From: JAFDXJ01 sp039811225
Lineage (GTDB): Bacteria; Bacteroidota; Bacteroidia; Chitinophagales; Chitinophagaceae
NCBI GenBank assembly: GCA_039811225.1
Contig: JBDHYG010000003.1
Coordinates: forward strand, 124,001-188,000
Length of the DNA stretch: 64,000 bases
Direction: 5' to 3'
Part shown: one piece after another, positions 16,077 to 25,390 of the stretch
Numbering within the stretch: position 1 is the stretch's first letter
Layout: each line of letters starts with the position of its first letter
Program-made: the position numbers and the translations under genes
The notes under the pieces: model-generated
What the model was told of the DNA's origin: nothing
Seen by the model: the letters and a program-made list of their open reading frames with translations, nothing else
The model's database searches: none

Positions 16077-19000
16077 TCATTGGTTTTTTTCGGGTGTTGC
16101 CAGTTTGCTGTCATTATTTTTGGCCGCAATCACGGCATCTAATTTCTTTTGTGCTTCTGCCTGTAAAGCTGGAATGGTACCGTTTTCCACTACACTCTTC
16201 AACGTTGCTTCGGCATTGAAATAATCTTTCTCGGCAAAATAAATATCCCCGAGTAAGATATACGATTTCGTAATCCAGAAATTATAAGAGCCGGCTTTAT
16301 GAATAACATCAAAAGCGGCGGTCTCGGCATCGGTATATTTTTGTTGATTAAATAAAATGGCGGCTAATTGATACCGCGCTTCAGCCGCATATTCCGATTT
16401 ACCCAGCGCTATCACTGCTTTATAAGCATCTATAGCTTCAAAGACCTGGTTATTCAGTTGTGCATTTTTGGCAATAGCCATTTGTGCCATCATTTTATCA
16501 TCCGTAGCAATTCCTTTTTGCTGGAGCAATTCCTGTGCATTGGCCATGGCTTCTTTCCATTGTTCCAGTTTATACTGGCAACGCAGGAGGCCACGCATGC
16601 TTTCCAATTTGTTTTCCGGTGTTGTGGCAATAGATTTGAGCAGGCTGAAATATTGTTCAGCACGGCTATAATCCGTCAGTTCAAAATAACTGATCCGGGC
16701 TGCTTGCAGGGTGGCCGTTTCTGCATATTTATTGGGCGCTTTGGCAGCTACCTGGGCATAATATTTTACGGCATTAGAAAAATCTTGCTGCATAGAATAA
16801 ATTGCTGCCGAGAAGTAATTGGCTTCTACCACATAACGCCCGGAAGGGTATTGTGCCAGGTAATTGGAGAAACCGGTCAATGCCTGGGTATAATTCTTAT
16901 TTTCATACAAGGTAGAAGCGCTCAAGAAATTCAGTGAATCAGCTTCGGAATAACTGATGGCCATTCCATTTTTCTGCATGAATGTAACAAAGCCATCCGG
17001 CTGGTGTTTGTCCAGGAAAATATTACGTACATACCCAATGGCTTCTTTACTTTCATCGGCATTGGGGTACGCTTTTATGAGTTGTTGAAAATTAGTCAAC
17101 GCCGCATCTGTATTTCCCAGGTTGAAATTCGCAAAGCCTAATTTTAAAAGAATCTGTGGCCTCAGGGCACCGGCTGCTTTATTACTCAGCAGGGCATTTA
17201 ATGGTGGAATAGAAGCTTCATAATTTTCTTCTGCCAGGTAGGTATTGGCAATTTCCAAATTCGCATCATTCACGAGCCCGGAAGAAGGATAAGTCTTCGG
17301 GATGGCCTGCAGGTAAGCAATCTTTTGTGCATAATTTCCCGAACCTCCGGCAATGATGGCTTTCTGGTATAAGGCATAATCAGCACCCGCAACATGTAAG
17401 TTGATCATTTGATCATACATCTGCAATGCCCTGGAAAAATTCTTTTGCATAAAATAACAATCTGCCATCCGCACATAAGCATCCTGTTGCAAGGGCGTGG
17501 ATGAAGCGGAAAGCGTATTGGTCACCCGGGAAAAGTTTTGCAGGGCATAGCTGTAATTTTCCTGGCGCATATTGCTATATCCCAATGTATATGCGGCATT
17601 CACCGGGTTGACTTCTTCGAATATGACCGGGTTTTTCATGTAACGGGAAAGGAAAAAATTGACGGAATCATATTCATTCAGGCGGAATGCAATTTCCCCT
17701 TTCCAAAAATCGATATAGGGTAACTGTGATTCATTATAAGCAGCCGCAAATGCCTGGTCCAGCAAAGTATTGGCCTGTACTACCTGCTGATCATTGATGA
17801 GTTCTTCTGCCCGGCCGAGTAAAATACGCGGGTACACTTTTTTAACGGCTTCAGTTTGCAATCCGGTACTTTGCAGCAAGGCCAGTGCATCCTTAAAATT
17901 ATTGGTATTGGCCATGACACGCACGAGCAGTTCTTTTGCTTCTGCGTTATTTTCACCACGGGGATAATTAGCGACATACTCTTTCAGTTCATTCAATGCG
18001 ACATCTGTATAGCCCAGTTCATAAGACAATTTACCGTAATTGAATTTGGAAATTTCTTTTTGGGCAAGGTTGCTGCTGTTCAGAGAACAAAACAGGAAGG
18101 CGCTGCGTGCGCTGGGTTTCATATTCAGCTCCAGGTAGGATTTGGCAAGCAGGTACATACTGTTCTGTGCGAGTGAGTCCTGCTGGCCACCCAATTCTTT
18201 AAAGCCTTCTACGGCTTTCCTGTATTGTTTATCCTGGTAATAGCAATAAGATAATTCATAGAGATCGGCCCGGCTTACTTTTTTTGTATTGGATACATAT
18301 TCTTCCAGGTAGGGCTTCGCACTTTGGAAATCTTTTTTCTCAAAATAAATATGGCCGATGAGTTGTTTTAGGCGCAGGTCATAATATTGGGTTCCCGATT
18401 TTTTCAATGTATTCTCGGCATAGCTCAGGGCCTGGTCACGATCATTGTTGAAGTAATAAATCTCGGCGATATAGAACGGCACCACCTGCTGATAAGGTGC
18501 GGCGCCTTCACTGATTTTAAAAGCCGGGAGTGCTTCGGTATATTTTTTTTCACTGAATAAAATAAAGCCATAATAATAATTCGCTGCCAGGTAATTGGGA
18601 TCACCGGGTAATTGCCTTACCGCATCAAATAAGGGTTTGGCATCCCGGAATCGTTGCATGGTAAAATAGACATATCCCTGGTGAAATTTCATCTGGGCAA
18701 TTTGGTTATTATCCAGGTTGGCGATTTCTGCCTTTTCATAATAGGTTAATGCATCGGCAAATTGATTTTTCCGATAGTAATATTCTCCCAGGAAATAACT
18801 CATCATTTCCACCCGCGGGGTATTTGTTTCCAGGTCAATAAATGTAATGGCTTCTTTTTCCGCGGTTTCATCATTGAGTTGTAAACCACTGAGAATGGCA
18901 TAATATTTTGATTCTTCCTGAACGGTAACGGGAATATTTCCCTGGTAAGTGGTTCCGGTATATAAGGTTTTAAACAACGGGAAAGCCAGGCTATAGTCTG

Positions 19001-19136
19001 CTTTCTGGTACAGGTCTTTGGCTAATTTGAAAGCTTCATCGGGGTCGTCATTCCATTTGGTAAACTGTGCATTGAGGTTTAAGGAAAATGCAAATGCCCA
19101 CAGGAAGAAACCGGTTTTTTTAAGATTGAATTGCAT
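16077..19136 (-). CDS. Large tetratricopeptide-repeat protein, exported
   Basis: This 1019-residue protein has an N-terminal signal peptide ending near NLNAQF (about residue 25). No lipobox is seen. The rest is a nearly uninterrupted array of TPR/Sel1-like helical repeats with recurrent motifs such as ALTYYEKAEIA, AVKYYAQVAAKAPN and AEARYQLAAILFNQQKYTDAE, up to a lysine-rich tail. Such proteins act as scaffolds in the periplasm (family knowledge). It is the first gene of the TPR - beta-barrel - HU-CCDC81 run, so it may organise the barrel at the outer membrane (inference). No enzymatic domain is visible. Confidence 0.8.
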   Translation of the reverse strand: MQFNLKKTGFFLWAFAFSLNLNAQFTKWNDDPDEAFKLAKDLYQKADYSLAFPLFKTLYTGTTYQGNIPVTVQEESKYYAILSGLQLNDETAEKEAITFIDLETNTPRVEMMSYFLGEYYYRKNQFADALTYYEKAEIANLDNNQIAQMKFHQGYVYFTMQRFRDAKPLFDAVRQLPGDPNYLAANYYYGFILFSEKKYTEALPAFKISEGAAPYQQVVPFYIAEIYYFNNDRDQALSYAENTLKKSGTQYYDLRLKQLIGHIYFEKKDFQSAKPYLEEYVSNTKKVSRADLYELSYCYYQDKQYRKAVEGFKELGGQQDSLAQNSMYLLAKSYLELNMKPSARSAFLFCSLNSSNLAQKEISKFNYGKLSYELGYTDVALNELKEYVANYPRGENNAEAKELLVRVMANTNNFKDALALLQSTGLQTEAVKKVYPRILLGRAEELINDQQVVQANTLLDQAFAAAYNESQLPYIDFWKGEIAFRLNEYDSVNFFLSRYMKNPVIFEEVNPVNAAYTLGYSNMRQENYSYALQNFSRVTNTLSASSTPLQQDAYVRMADCYFMQKNFSRALQMYDQMINLHVAGADYALYQKAIIAGGSGNYAQKIAYLQAIPKTYPSSGLVNDANLEIANTYLAEENYEASIPPLNALLSNKAAGALRPQILLKLGFANFNLGNTDAALTNFQQLIKAYPNADESKEAIGYVRNIFLDKHQPDGFVTFMQKNGMAISYSEADSLNFLSASTLYENKNYTQALTGFSNYLAQYPSGRYVVEANYFSAAIYSMQQDFSNAVKYYAQVAAKAPNKYAETATLQAARISYFELTDYSRAEQYFSLLKSIATTPENKLESMRGLLRCQYKLEQWKEAMANAQELLQQKGIATDDKMMAQMAIAKNAQLNNQVFEAIDAYKAVIALGKSEYAAEARYQLAAILFNQQKYTDAETAAFDVIHKAGSYNFWITKSYILLGDIYFAEKDYFNAEATLKSVVENGTIPALQAEAQKKLDAVIAAKNNDSKLATPEKNQ

Positions 19137-19497
19137 ACTCAGGTCAAACGGATAGGGGGTTTAAATATTTTATATGATTCCGTAATAAAAACTAAAATCG
19201 TGCTAAAGATAATACGGCTATGGGGTAAACTGCCTCCCGGTTCCTGAATTGTGGATAAACTTTTGTTATAAACTAAATTTTGCACATTTTGATAGCAGTT
19301 ATTGTTGTGAAAAAAATCTTTTCCTCCAATGCTGGAGCTTAAAATGAATATTACCTTACATTCAGATTGTATGTAAAGTATTCATTAATGAACAAACCTA
19401 TTTTGATATAAAGTAGTGTGGTAAAAAAAATGACGAATGAGTATTTACATTATTTAACAACAAGGTTTCATTGTCGAAATTCAATTATGTTGCACGT
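19137..19497. other. Intergenic stretch, AT-rich, with an imperfect inverted repeat
   Basis: No convincing ORF or RNA is seen in these 361 bases. The one structured element is an imperfect inverted repeat, ATGAATATTACCTTACAT (19344-19361) against ATGTAAAGTATTCAT (19371-19385), with a short loop and no T-run. It could be an operator or a chance palindrome in AT-rich DNA. Confidence 0.4.
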
Positions 19498-20007
19498 CTA
19501 AAAAATTGTTGTGGTCAACGCTGCAGTCATCGTGGTAATATAATAATTCGCACAATGAATAAGGGTTAGTAATATGATTTCCTGGTGCGAATATTGATCG
19601 AAAATAGCAGCCGTTTCAAGCGTATATGCATAATTCATTTTTGCCCATTTAAAATCAGGTGTTACCACGACAAGCACCCGGTTCTCCCGATCCATTAGTG
19701 TAAAAGCGTCTGGGATAACTCCTTTTTGCTTAAATACAAAATCCGCTTCGACATTATCAAAGAAAGTTTGCAGGATGATATTGCCGCTCCAATTTATTTT
19801 AAAGGAAAGTAATACTGATGTCGGGCTTTTCAGCTCTATGGAAGTGCCCCAAAAATCTTTAGGTGCGATCTGCAGGAATGGATTCCCTGGAATTTCTATA
19901 GCTGCTTTATGGGAAAACCAATTATTATAATGCAGTTTCCCTATTAATGTTTCCTGGCGGCTTACAGTGAAACATAATGAATCCGTGGAAAGAGCTTTGT
20001 ATGTCAT
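19498..20007 (-). CDS. Hypothetical protein (169 aa)
   Basis: I do not recognise this protein. It has no signal peptide and looks like a mostly beta-stranded small domain (alternating hydrophobic pattern through residues 10-130) with a hydrophobic C-terminal helix (about 143-160). The overall character recalls tubby/LURP-type phospholipid-scramblase-like folds, but no motif proves it. It stands alone between the TPR gene (361 bp away) and the LolC/E-like permease (100 bp away). An intact frame of this length with an ATG start supports a real gene, with moderate certainty. Confidence 0.5.
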   Translation of the reverse strand: MTYKALSTDSLCFTVSRQETLIGKLHYNNWFSHKAAIEIPGNPFLQIAPKDFWGTSIELKSPTSVLLSFKINWSGNIILQTFFDNVEADFVFKQKGVIPDAFTLMDRENRVLVVVTPDFKWAKMNYAYTLETAAIFDQYSHQEIILLTLIHCANYYITTMTAALTTTIF

Positions 20008-20107
20008 ACAGTTGTAATTTGATCAATTCTTTTTTAAAAAAAATAAAATAAACGTATAAGAAAATTTATACGAAGATAAATGTATTCCTGGCATCTGCTA
20101 TCCGTGC

Positions 20108-21340
20108 TTACTTAAACTGAATAGCTTTTACCGGCTTTACGGTACGCACAAACAAAGTCGGCAGCACCAGGGAAACCAGGCAAACCACAATAGTAGCGAT
20201 ACAAATTAATATGACTTCCCAGGCATGTATAGATACCGGTGCAACGGATACATAATAATTCGTTTCATCCAGCTTAATAAAGCCGGTTACCTGTTGCAGG
20301 AAATAAATGCCCAATCCCGCCACCAGGCCGATACCCACGCCAATACCCGCTATGAACACCGCATGATATAAAAATATTTTCTGGATCAGCCAATCCGTGC
20401 TGCCCAGGGCTTTTAAAATGCCCACCATCCTTGTACGCTCCAATACTAAAATGAGCAGGCAGGTGACCAGGTTGATAATGGCTACAATAGCCATAATGAT
20501 AAAAATAACATCCCGGTTGACATTCAGGATACTCAACCAGTCAAAAATATTTGGATAAATTTCGCGGATGGTATGGCTTTCCCAGGCTAATGGCAGCGCA
20601 TCATGCAGTTGCGAACTAATGGTATCCATTTTTGTATAATCATTTACAAAAATTTCATACCCGCCAATTTCCCCATGTGTCCAGTCGTTGATCTTGCGCA
20701 ATAAACGGATATCACCAATGGCAAATAATTTATCATATTCATCAATCCCGGTTTTATAAATACCGGTCACCTGCAATTTCCTAACGGTTGTCGTGGTGGT
20801 TTGTGATGAAATGAAAAATACATTGATGCTGTCATTCACCTGAATATTCAGTTCATCGGCGATGGGTTTTGAAATTACAATTTGTTTACTGTAATTGCTG
20901 TCTTTGAAATTGATCCAGTTGCCGGCTACTAAAAAAGCCTGCAAATTGTGAAAATCATAATTGGTGGAGACCCCTTTAAATAAAACGCCTTCAATTTCGC
21001 TTTTCTTTTCCAGCACGGCGCTTTTGGTGGCATAGGCCTGCACCTGCCGTATTCCGGGGAATTGGCGCAATAGCTGAACGACGGTATCATTTTGTGTGAG
21101 TGGGACCTCTTCTGAAATCAGTGGCTGCGATGCCTGCTCCTGTTGCACCCGGATATGTCCCCAAAAACTGAAGACCTTCTGGCTGACTGCTTGTTGAAAG
21201 CCATTTACAAATGCCAGTGTCAGGATCATCGCCGCCACACTGAGCGCGGTAGCTGCAATAGCCAGCCGGATAATAAAACGGGAAAAAGTATGCTGCCGGT
21301 TTAAGGCGATCCGTTTGGTGAAAAAGACACTGAGTTTCAT
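20108..21340 (-). CDS. LolC/LolE-like lipoprotein-releasing permease
   Basis: This 410-residue protein has one FtsX block: a first membrane span at about 24-48 (SRFIIRLAIAATALSVAAMILTL is typical of LolC/E), a periplasmic domain at about 50-270, and three C-terminal spans at about 277-302, 325-350 and 372-397. Length and single-block design fit LolC/E, which extracts lipoproteins from the inner membrane for transfer to the outer membrane with the ATPase LolD (family knowledge). No LolD or LolA gene is adjacent, and in Bacteroidota a single permease usually serves both roles. It is transcribed divergently from the DUF5103 gene, with 130 bp between them. Confidence 0.85.
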   Translation of the reverse strand: MKLSVFFTKRIALNRQHTFSRFIIRLAIAATALSVAAMILTLAFVNGFQQAVSQKVFSFWGHIRVQQEQASQPLISEEVPLTQNDTVVQLLRQFPGIRQVQAYATKSAVLEKKSEIEGVLFKGVSTNYDFHNLQAFLVAGNWINFKDSNYSKQIVISKPIADELNIQVNDSINVFFISSQTTTTTVRKLQVTGIYKTGIDEYDKLFAIGDIRLLRKINDWTHGEIGGYEIFVNDYTKMDTISSQLHDALPLAWESHTIREIYPNIFDWLSILNVNRDVIFIIMAIVAIINLVTCLLILVLERTRMVGILKALGSTDWLIQKIFLYHAVFIAGIGVGIGLVAGLGIYFLQQVTGFIKLDETNYYVSVAPVSIHAWEVILICIATIVVCLVSLVLPTLFVRTVKPVKAIQFK

Positions 21341-21470
21341 CGGCGTTAAAACTACATTTCATGTATAATGTTACCAAATATGCTTTTGGATTCAACAATT
21401 TGTTGTACGTTTATTTTGTTTTAATCGTTGTAATACAAAATAATCAAACGGAATAATCAAAGATCTACGC

Positions 21471-22757
21471 ATGCGAAAATTCTTTTTATGCCTGGCCGGG
21501 ATTTTCTTTTTTGCCTTAACCCTCATTGCCCAGCGGGCGCCAGACCAGACTTTTATGCCCTCTATACATGGCATTCAATTAACCGTGCAGGGCAACCAGG
21601 CTACCTATCCCATTATTCGCTTGGGTAGTACCCAGGTATTGCAACTCGATTTTGATGATTTGAATGCTACTATTCAAACGTACAATTATGCCTTTGTGCT
21701 TTGTAATGCCAATTGGCAGCCCGCCGATATGAGCCCTTTTGATTATATCAAAGGTTTTACGCAGGGCAGGATGAGCCAGTACCGGGTATCTTCCGTTTCC
21801 AAAACAAAATATGTACATTACCAGGCGCTTTTACCGGAACAAAGTTCTATGCCCACGCAAAGTGGGAATTATTTGTTAATGGTATTTTTAAATGGGGATA
21901 CCTCGCAACTTGCCTTTACCCGCCGGGTACTTATCTACCAGGAAATCGTTCCCATTGCGGCACAAATAAAGCAACCCTTTAATGCCAACTATTTTCGAAC
22001 TACACAAAAAGTGCAATTCAGTATTGATGTATCCAAACTCAATCTCATGAACCAGGTGCAACAGCTCAAAGTAGTGGTGTTGCAAAATTATCGTTGGGAT
22101 AATGCCAAGACAGGTTTGCAGCCGCAATTTATGCGGGGAAACATGTATGAATACAATGGCGAGCAGGACTGTCTTTTTCCGGCAGGGAAAGAATACAGGT
22201 GGGCCGATTTGCGCAGTTACCGGTTTCTCAGTGAACGAATCGACAGTGTGAATACCACCCATATACCTGCCGATGTCTATTTGTTTCCTGATCCTGAAAG
22301 AACACAGGAGCGGATCTTGCGGTTACAGGATTTAAATGGATTTTTTGAAATAGCCACAACGGATGCCAATAATCCCTGGTGGCAGGGTGATTATGCAAAT
22401 GTGCATTTCACTTTTTTGCCCAATGGGAACCAGCCTTTTCAGAATAAAAATGTGTACCTGCTGGGAGAACTGACACAAAATAAAATCGACAACAGCAGCA
22501 TGCTAACCTATAATGCAGAGAAAGGAGTATATGAAAAAACGCTCTTACTAAAGCAAGGTTATTATTCCTATACCTATGTTACTAAAGATAGCAATGACCC
22601 CAACGGTGTAGCCACTGCTACACAAACTGATGGAGATTATTGGGAAACGGAAAATGTTTATACCATATTAGTATATTACCAGGCATTCAGTGACCGGCAT
22701 GAATCATTGGTAGGGATGGTAACACTAAATTCCCGCACGAATAAAACGATGTTTTAA
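21471..22757 (+). CDS. DUF5103 / type IX secretion plug-domain protein
   Basis: This 428-residue exported protein has a signal peptide (MRKFFLCLAGIFFFALTLIAQ). Residues about 30-150 carry the characteristic DUF5103 N-terminal pattern (LQLDFDDLNATIQTYNYAFVLCNANWQPADMSPFDYIKG). The C-terminal part (about 290-425) matches the family's second beta domain, with NVYLLGELTQNKIDNSSML and a YYSYTYVTKD strand. The family is named for the plug protein that closes the SprA channel of the type IX secretion system (family knowledge). Its presence supports a Bacteroidota host. It is single-copy here with no other T9SS gene nearby. The SRP RNA follows 44 bp after its stop. Confidence 0.85.
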   Translation: MRKFFLCLAGIFFFALTLIAQRAPDQTFMPSIHGIQLTVQGNQATYPIIRLGSTQVLQLDFDDLNATIQTYNYAFVLCNANWQPADMSPFDYIKGFTQGRMSQYRVSSVSKTKYVHYQALLPEQSSMPTQSGNYLLMVFLNGDTSQLAFTRRVLIYQEIVPIAAQIKQPFNANYFRTTQKVQFSIDVSKLNLMNQVQQLKVVVLQNYRWDNAKTGLQPQFMRGNMYEYNGEQDCLFPAGKEYRWADLRSYRFLSERIDSVNTTHIPADVYLFPDPERTQERILRLQDLNGFFEIATTDANNPWWQGDYANVHFTFLPNGNQPFQNKNVYLLGELTQNKIDNSSMLTYNAEKGVYEKTLLLKQGYYSYTYVTKDSNDPNGVATATQTDGDYWETENVYTILVYYQAFSDRHESLVGMVTLNSRTNKTMF

Positions 22758-22765
22758 CCTTTCCC

Positions 22766-22797
22766 TTTTTTGTAAAATAAAATCTATCCTATATTTG
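22766..22797 (+). promoter_or_regulatory. Promoter of the SRP RNA gene
   Basis: TTTTTTG at 22766-22772 and TATATTTG at 22790-22797 form a Bacteroidota-type -33/-7 pair (TTTG and TAnnTTTG). Transcription would begin about 4-5 bases later, at the first base of the SRP RNA helix. Confidence 0.7.
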
Positions 22798-22801
22798 CAG
22801 C

Positions 22802-22896
22802 GGCAGGTCTTATACGGCCAGCTCCTGCTGAACCCTCCCAGGGCAGGAATGCAGCAAGAGTAGGCGGTTGTAGCGGCGCGATATAAGTAGCCTGCC
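22802..22896 (+). ncRNA. ffs: Signal recognition particle RNA, small bacterial type
   Basis: The ends GGCAGG (22802-22807) and CCTGCC (22891-22896) pair perfectly, closing a hairpin of about 95 nt. The apical part holds the conserved SRP domain IV features: the asymmetric internal-loop strands around GGAATGCAGCAAGAG and an AGGCGG segment, with CTCCTGCTGAACCCTCCCAGGGCAGGA on the 5' side in two pieces. A T-run (22898-22905) directly follows and would end transcription. The RNA binds Ffh and targets membrane proteins cotranslationally. Confidence 0.88.
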
Positions 22897-22952
22897 ATTT
22901 TTTTATTATTCAATTTCCCATTTAATAGCATACAACTTTTAAATCCACTTCC

Positions 22953-23603
22953 ATGCAATTTTTTATTGATACTGCCAACCTCGACCAGATCCGCGAAGCC
23001 AATGACCTGGGTATTTTAAACGGGGTGACCACCAATCCTTCCCTCATGGCTAAAGAAGGGATCAAAGGAAAAAAAGCCATTGAAAAACATTATAAGGATA
23101 TCTGCAAAATTGTGAAAGGCGATGTTAGCGCGGAAGTGTTCTCCACCGATTTTAAAGGCATCGTGGAAGAAGGAAAACGCCTTGCCGGCCTGCACCCGAA
23201 AATTGTAGTGAAAGTACCCATGATTAAAGAAGGTGTAAAAGCAATGCATTGGTTTACCGAAAATGGCATTGCCACCAATTGTACCCTGGTATTTTCTGCA
23301 GGGCAGGCTATCCTGGCTGCTAAAGCCGGCGCTAAATATGTATCACCCTTTGTTGGCCGGATTGATGATACCTGCTGGGATGGTATGGAATTAGTCGGTC
23401 AAATCAGGCATATTTATGATGTCCAGGGTTTTAAGACATTGATCCTCGCTGCCTCCATACGTAGCTCGTTGCATATTGTACAGGCTGCTGAATTGGGCGC
23501 TGATGTTTGTACCTGTCCGTTGAATACCATAATGGGTTTATTGAATCATCCCTTAACAGATAATGGCCTTAAGAAATTCCTGGAAGATGCCGCCAAAATG
23601 TAG
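22953..23603 (+). CDS. fsa: Fructose-6-phosphate aldolase / short transaldolase
   Basis: This 216-residue protein has the compact MipB/TalC/FSA length. The N-terminus MQFFIDTANLDQIRE and GVTTNPSLMAKEG are family signatures. The Schiff-base lysine is K87 in KIVVKVPM, and NCTLVFSAGQA and SPFVGRIDD also match. Members act either as fructose-6-phosphate aldolases or as short transaldolases of the pentose phosphate pathway, and the sequence alone does not decide. In the absence of another transaldolase gene here, the transaldolase role is likely for a Bacteroidota chromosome (inference). It is cytoplasmic and stands between the SRP RNA and hutU. Confidence 0.92.
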   Translation: MQFFIDTANLDQIREANDLGILNGVTTNPSLMAKEGIKGKKAIEKHYKDICKIVKGDVSAEVFSTDFKGIVEEGKRLAGLHPKIVVKVPMIKEGVKAMHWFTENGIATNCTLVFSAGQAILAAKAGAKYVSPFVGRIDDTCWDGMELVGQIRHIYDVQGFKTLILAASIRSSLHIVQAAELGADVCTCPLNTIMGLLNHPLTDNGLKKFLEDAAKM

Positions 23604-23683
23604 CAGGTTCCGGGAGTCAACACTTTTGGGTAACGAACATAAACATCGAATTTTATTCCTTACATTTCAGCAAATTTTTTCGC

Positions 23684-25354
23684 ATGGAAAGAAGATATGA
23701 TCCCGTAAAATACAAGACACCTACCGGTAGCGAATTGCATTGCAAAAGTTGGATACAGGAAGCAGCCCTGCGCATGCTGCTCAATAATTTAAACCCCGAA
23801 GTGGCGGAACGCCCAGATGACCTGATTGTTTATGGAGGCCGGGGAAAAGCGGCACGCAATTTTGAAAGCCTTGACCTGATCATTAAAGCATTGAAAGATA
23901 TTGAGAACGATGAAAGCCTGCTCATTCAAAGTGGCAAACCCGTTGGCATTTTAAAAACACATCCCGATGCACCCCGTGTACTGATTTCTAATTCCCAACT
24001 GGTACCGAAATGGGCCACCTGGGAACATTTTGATGAACTGGAGAAAAAAGGCCTGATGATGTATGGCCAAATGACTGCCGGTAGCTGGATTTATATCGGT
24101 TCCCAGGGAATTGTGCAGGGTACATATGAAACTTATTCGGCTGTGGCCAATAAACATTTTAATGGCACGTTGAAAAATACACTGAATGTAACTGCCGGCC
24201 TCGGCGGTATGGGAGGAGCTCAACCCCTGGCCATTACGATGAATGAAGGTGTTGCCCTGATCGCTGAAGTAGAAGAATGGCGCATCGACAAACGAATTGA
24301 AACCAAATACCTTGACCTGAAATTTAGTAATGTGGATGCGGCTATTGATCGGGCGATGGAAGCTAAAGAAAAAGGCGAAGGTATCAGCATAGGTGTAAAC
24401 TGTAATGCGGTAATTTTATTACAGCGTTTACTGGAAAGAAATATCATCCCGGATACACTCACCGACCAGACTTCCGCACATGATCCGTTGGTAGGCTATG
24501 TACCACATACCTTGACGAATGAAGAAGCCAATACATTAAGAAAAAATGACCCGGAAAAATATATTTCACTCTCGTATGACAGCATGAAATTGCATGTGGA
24601 ATTGATGTTGCAATTACAACAGCAAGGTGCCATTACATTTGATTATGGAAATAATATCCGTGCCCGTGCCAAAGAACGCGGCCTGGAAAATGCATTTGAT
24701 TTTCCGGGATTTGTACCGGCTTATATCCGCCCGCTGTTTTGCGAGGGTAAAGGCCCATTCCGTTGGGCAGCACTGAGTGGCGACCCTCAGGATATTTTCG
24801 CAACCGATGAAGTGATTAAAAATCTTTTCCCGGAAAATACTTCTTTAATGCGTTGGTTGAAACTGGCAAAAGAACGTATCGCATTCCAGGGATTGCCTGC
24901 CCGGATTTGCTGGCTGGGACAAGGTGAACGCGAAAAAGCCGGACTGGCATTTAATGAATTGGTACGAACCGGAAAAGTAAAAGCGCCGATTGTTATCGGG
25001 CGGGATCATTTGGATACCGGCTCGGTAGCCAGCCCCAACCGGGAAACAGAAAGTATGTTGGATGGCAGCGATGCTGTTGCCGACTGGCCTTTATTAAATG
25101 CACTTGTTAATACAGCCGGTGGCGCCAGTTGGGTAAGTTTGCATCATGGTGGAGGGGTAGGTATGGGGTATAGCATCCATGCCGGTATGGTGATCGTGGC
25201 TGATGGCTCTGATGCTGCAGCAGCAAGGCTCTCCCGTGTTTTGCGCAATGACCCGGGAATGGGTGTGATCCGGCATGCCGATGCCGGTTACGATATCGCC
25301 AAAGATTATGCACGGAAATATCACCTGGATATTAAAGAGCGGCTTAGTAAATAA
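23684..25354 (+). CDS. hutU: Urocanate hydratase
   Basis: At 556 residues this is full length for urocanase. The NAD-binding segment GLGGMGGAQPLA lies near residue 172, and the conserved cysteine of the active-site region is C409 in ICWLGQGERE. The C-terminal GGASWVSLHHGGGVGMG is intact. The enzyme uses tightly bound NAD+ to hydrate urocanate to imidazolone propionate in histidine degradation. No hutH, hutI or hutG lies nearby, so the pathway genes are scattered. It starts 80 bp after the aldolase gene. Confidence 0.95.
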   Translation: MERRYDPVKYKTPTGSELHCKSWIQEAALRMLLNNLNPEVAERPDDLIVYGGRGKAARNFESLDLIIKALKDIENDESLLIQSGKPVGILKTHPDAPRVLISNSQLVPKWATWEHFDELEKKGLMMYGQMTAGSWIYIGSQGIVQGTYETYSAVANKHFNGTLKNTLNVTAGLGGMGGAQPLAITMNEGVALIAEVEEWRIDKRIETKYLDLKFSNVDAAIDRAMEAKEKGEGISIGVNCNAVILLQRLLERNIIPDTLTDQTSAHDPLVGYVPHTLTNEEANTLRKNDPEKYISLSYDSMKLHVELMLQLQQQGAITFDYGNNIRARAKERGLENAFDFPGFVPAYIRPLFCEGKGPFRWAALSGDPQDIFATDEVIKNLFPENTSLMRWLKLAKERIAFQGLPARICWLGQGEREKAGLAFNELVRTGKVKAPIVIGRDHLDTGSVASPNRETESMLDGSDAVADWPLLNALVNTAGGASWVSLHHGGGVGMGYSIHAGMVIVADGSDAAAARLSRVLRNDPGMGVIRHADAGYDIAKDYARKYHLDIKERLSK

Positions 25355-25390
25355 CCGTTCTTAAGCGATGGGTGATACCTTTACTTGCTG

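Noticed and set aside
16368..16937. 189-codon plus-strand reading frame inside the TPR gene
   Set aside because: It is antisense to a well-supported gene with repeats; the cysteine/phenylalanine-rich product has no family features.
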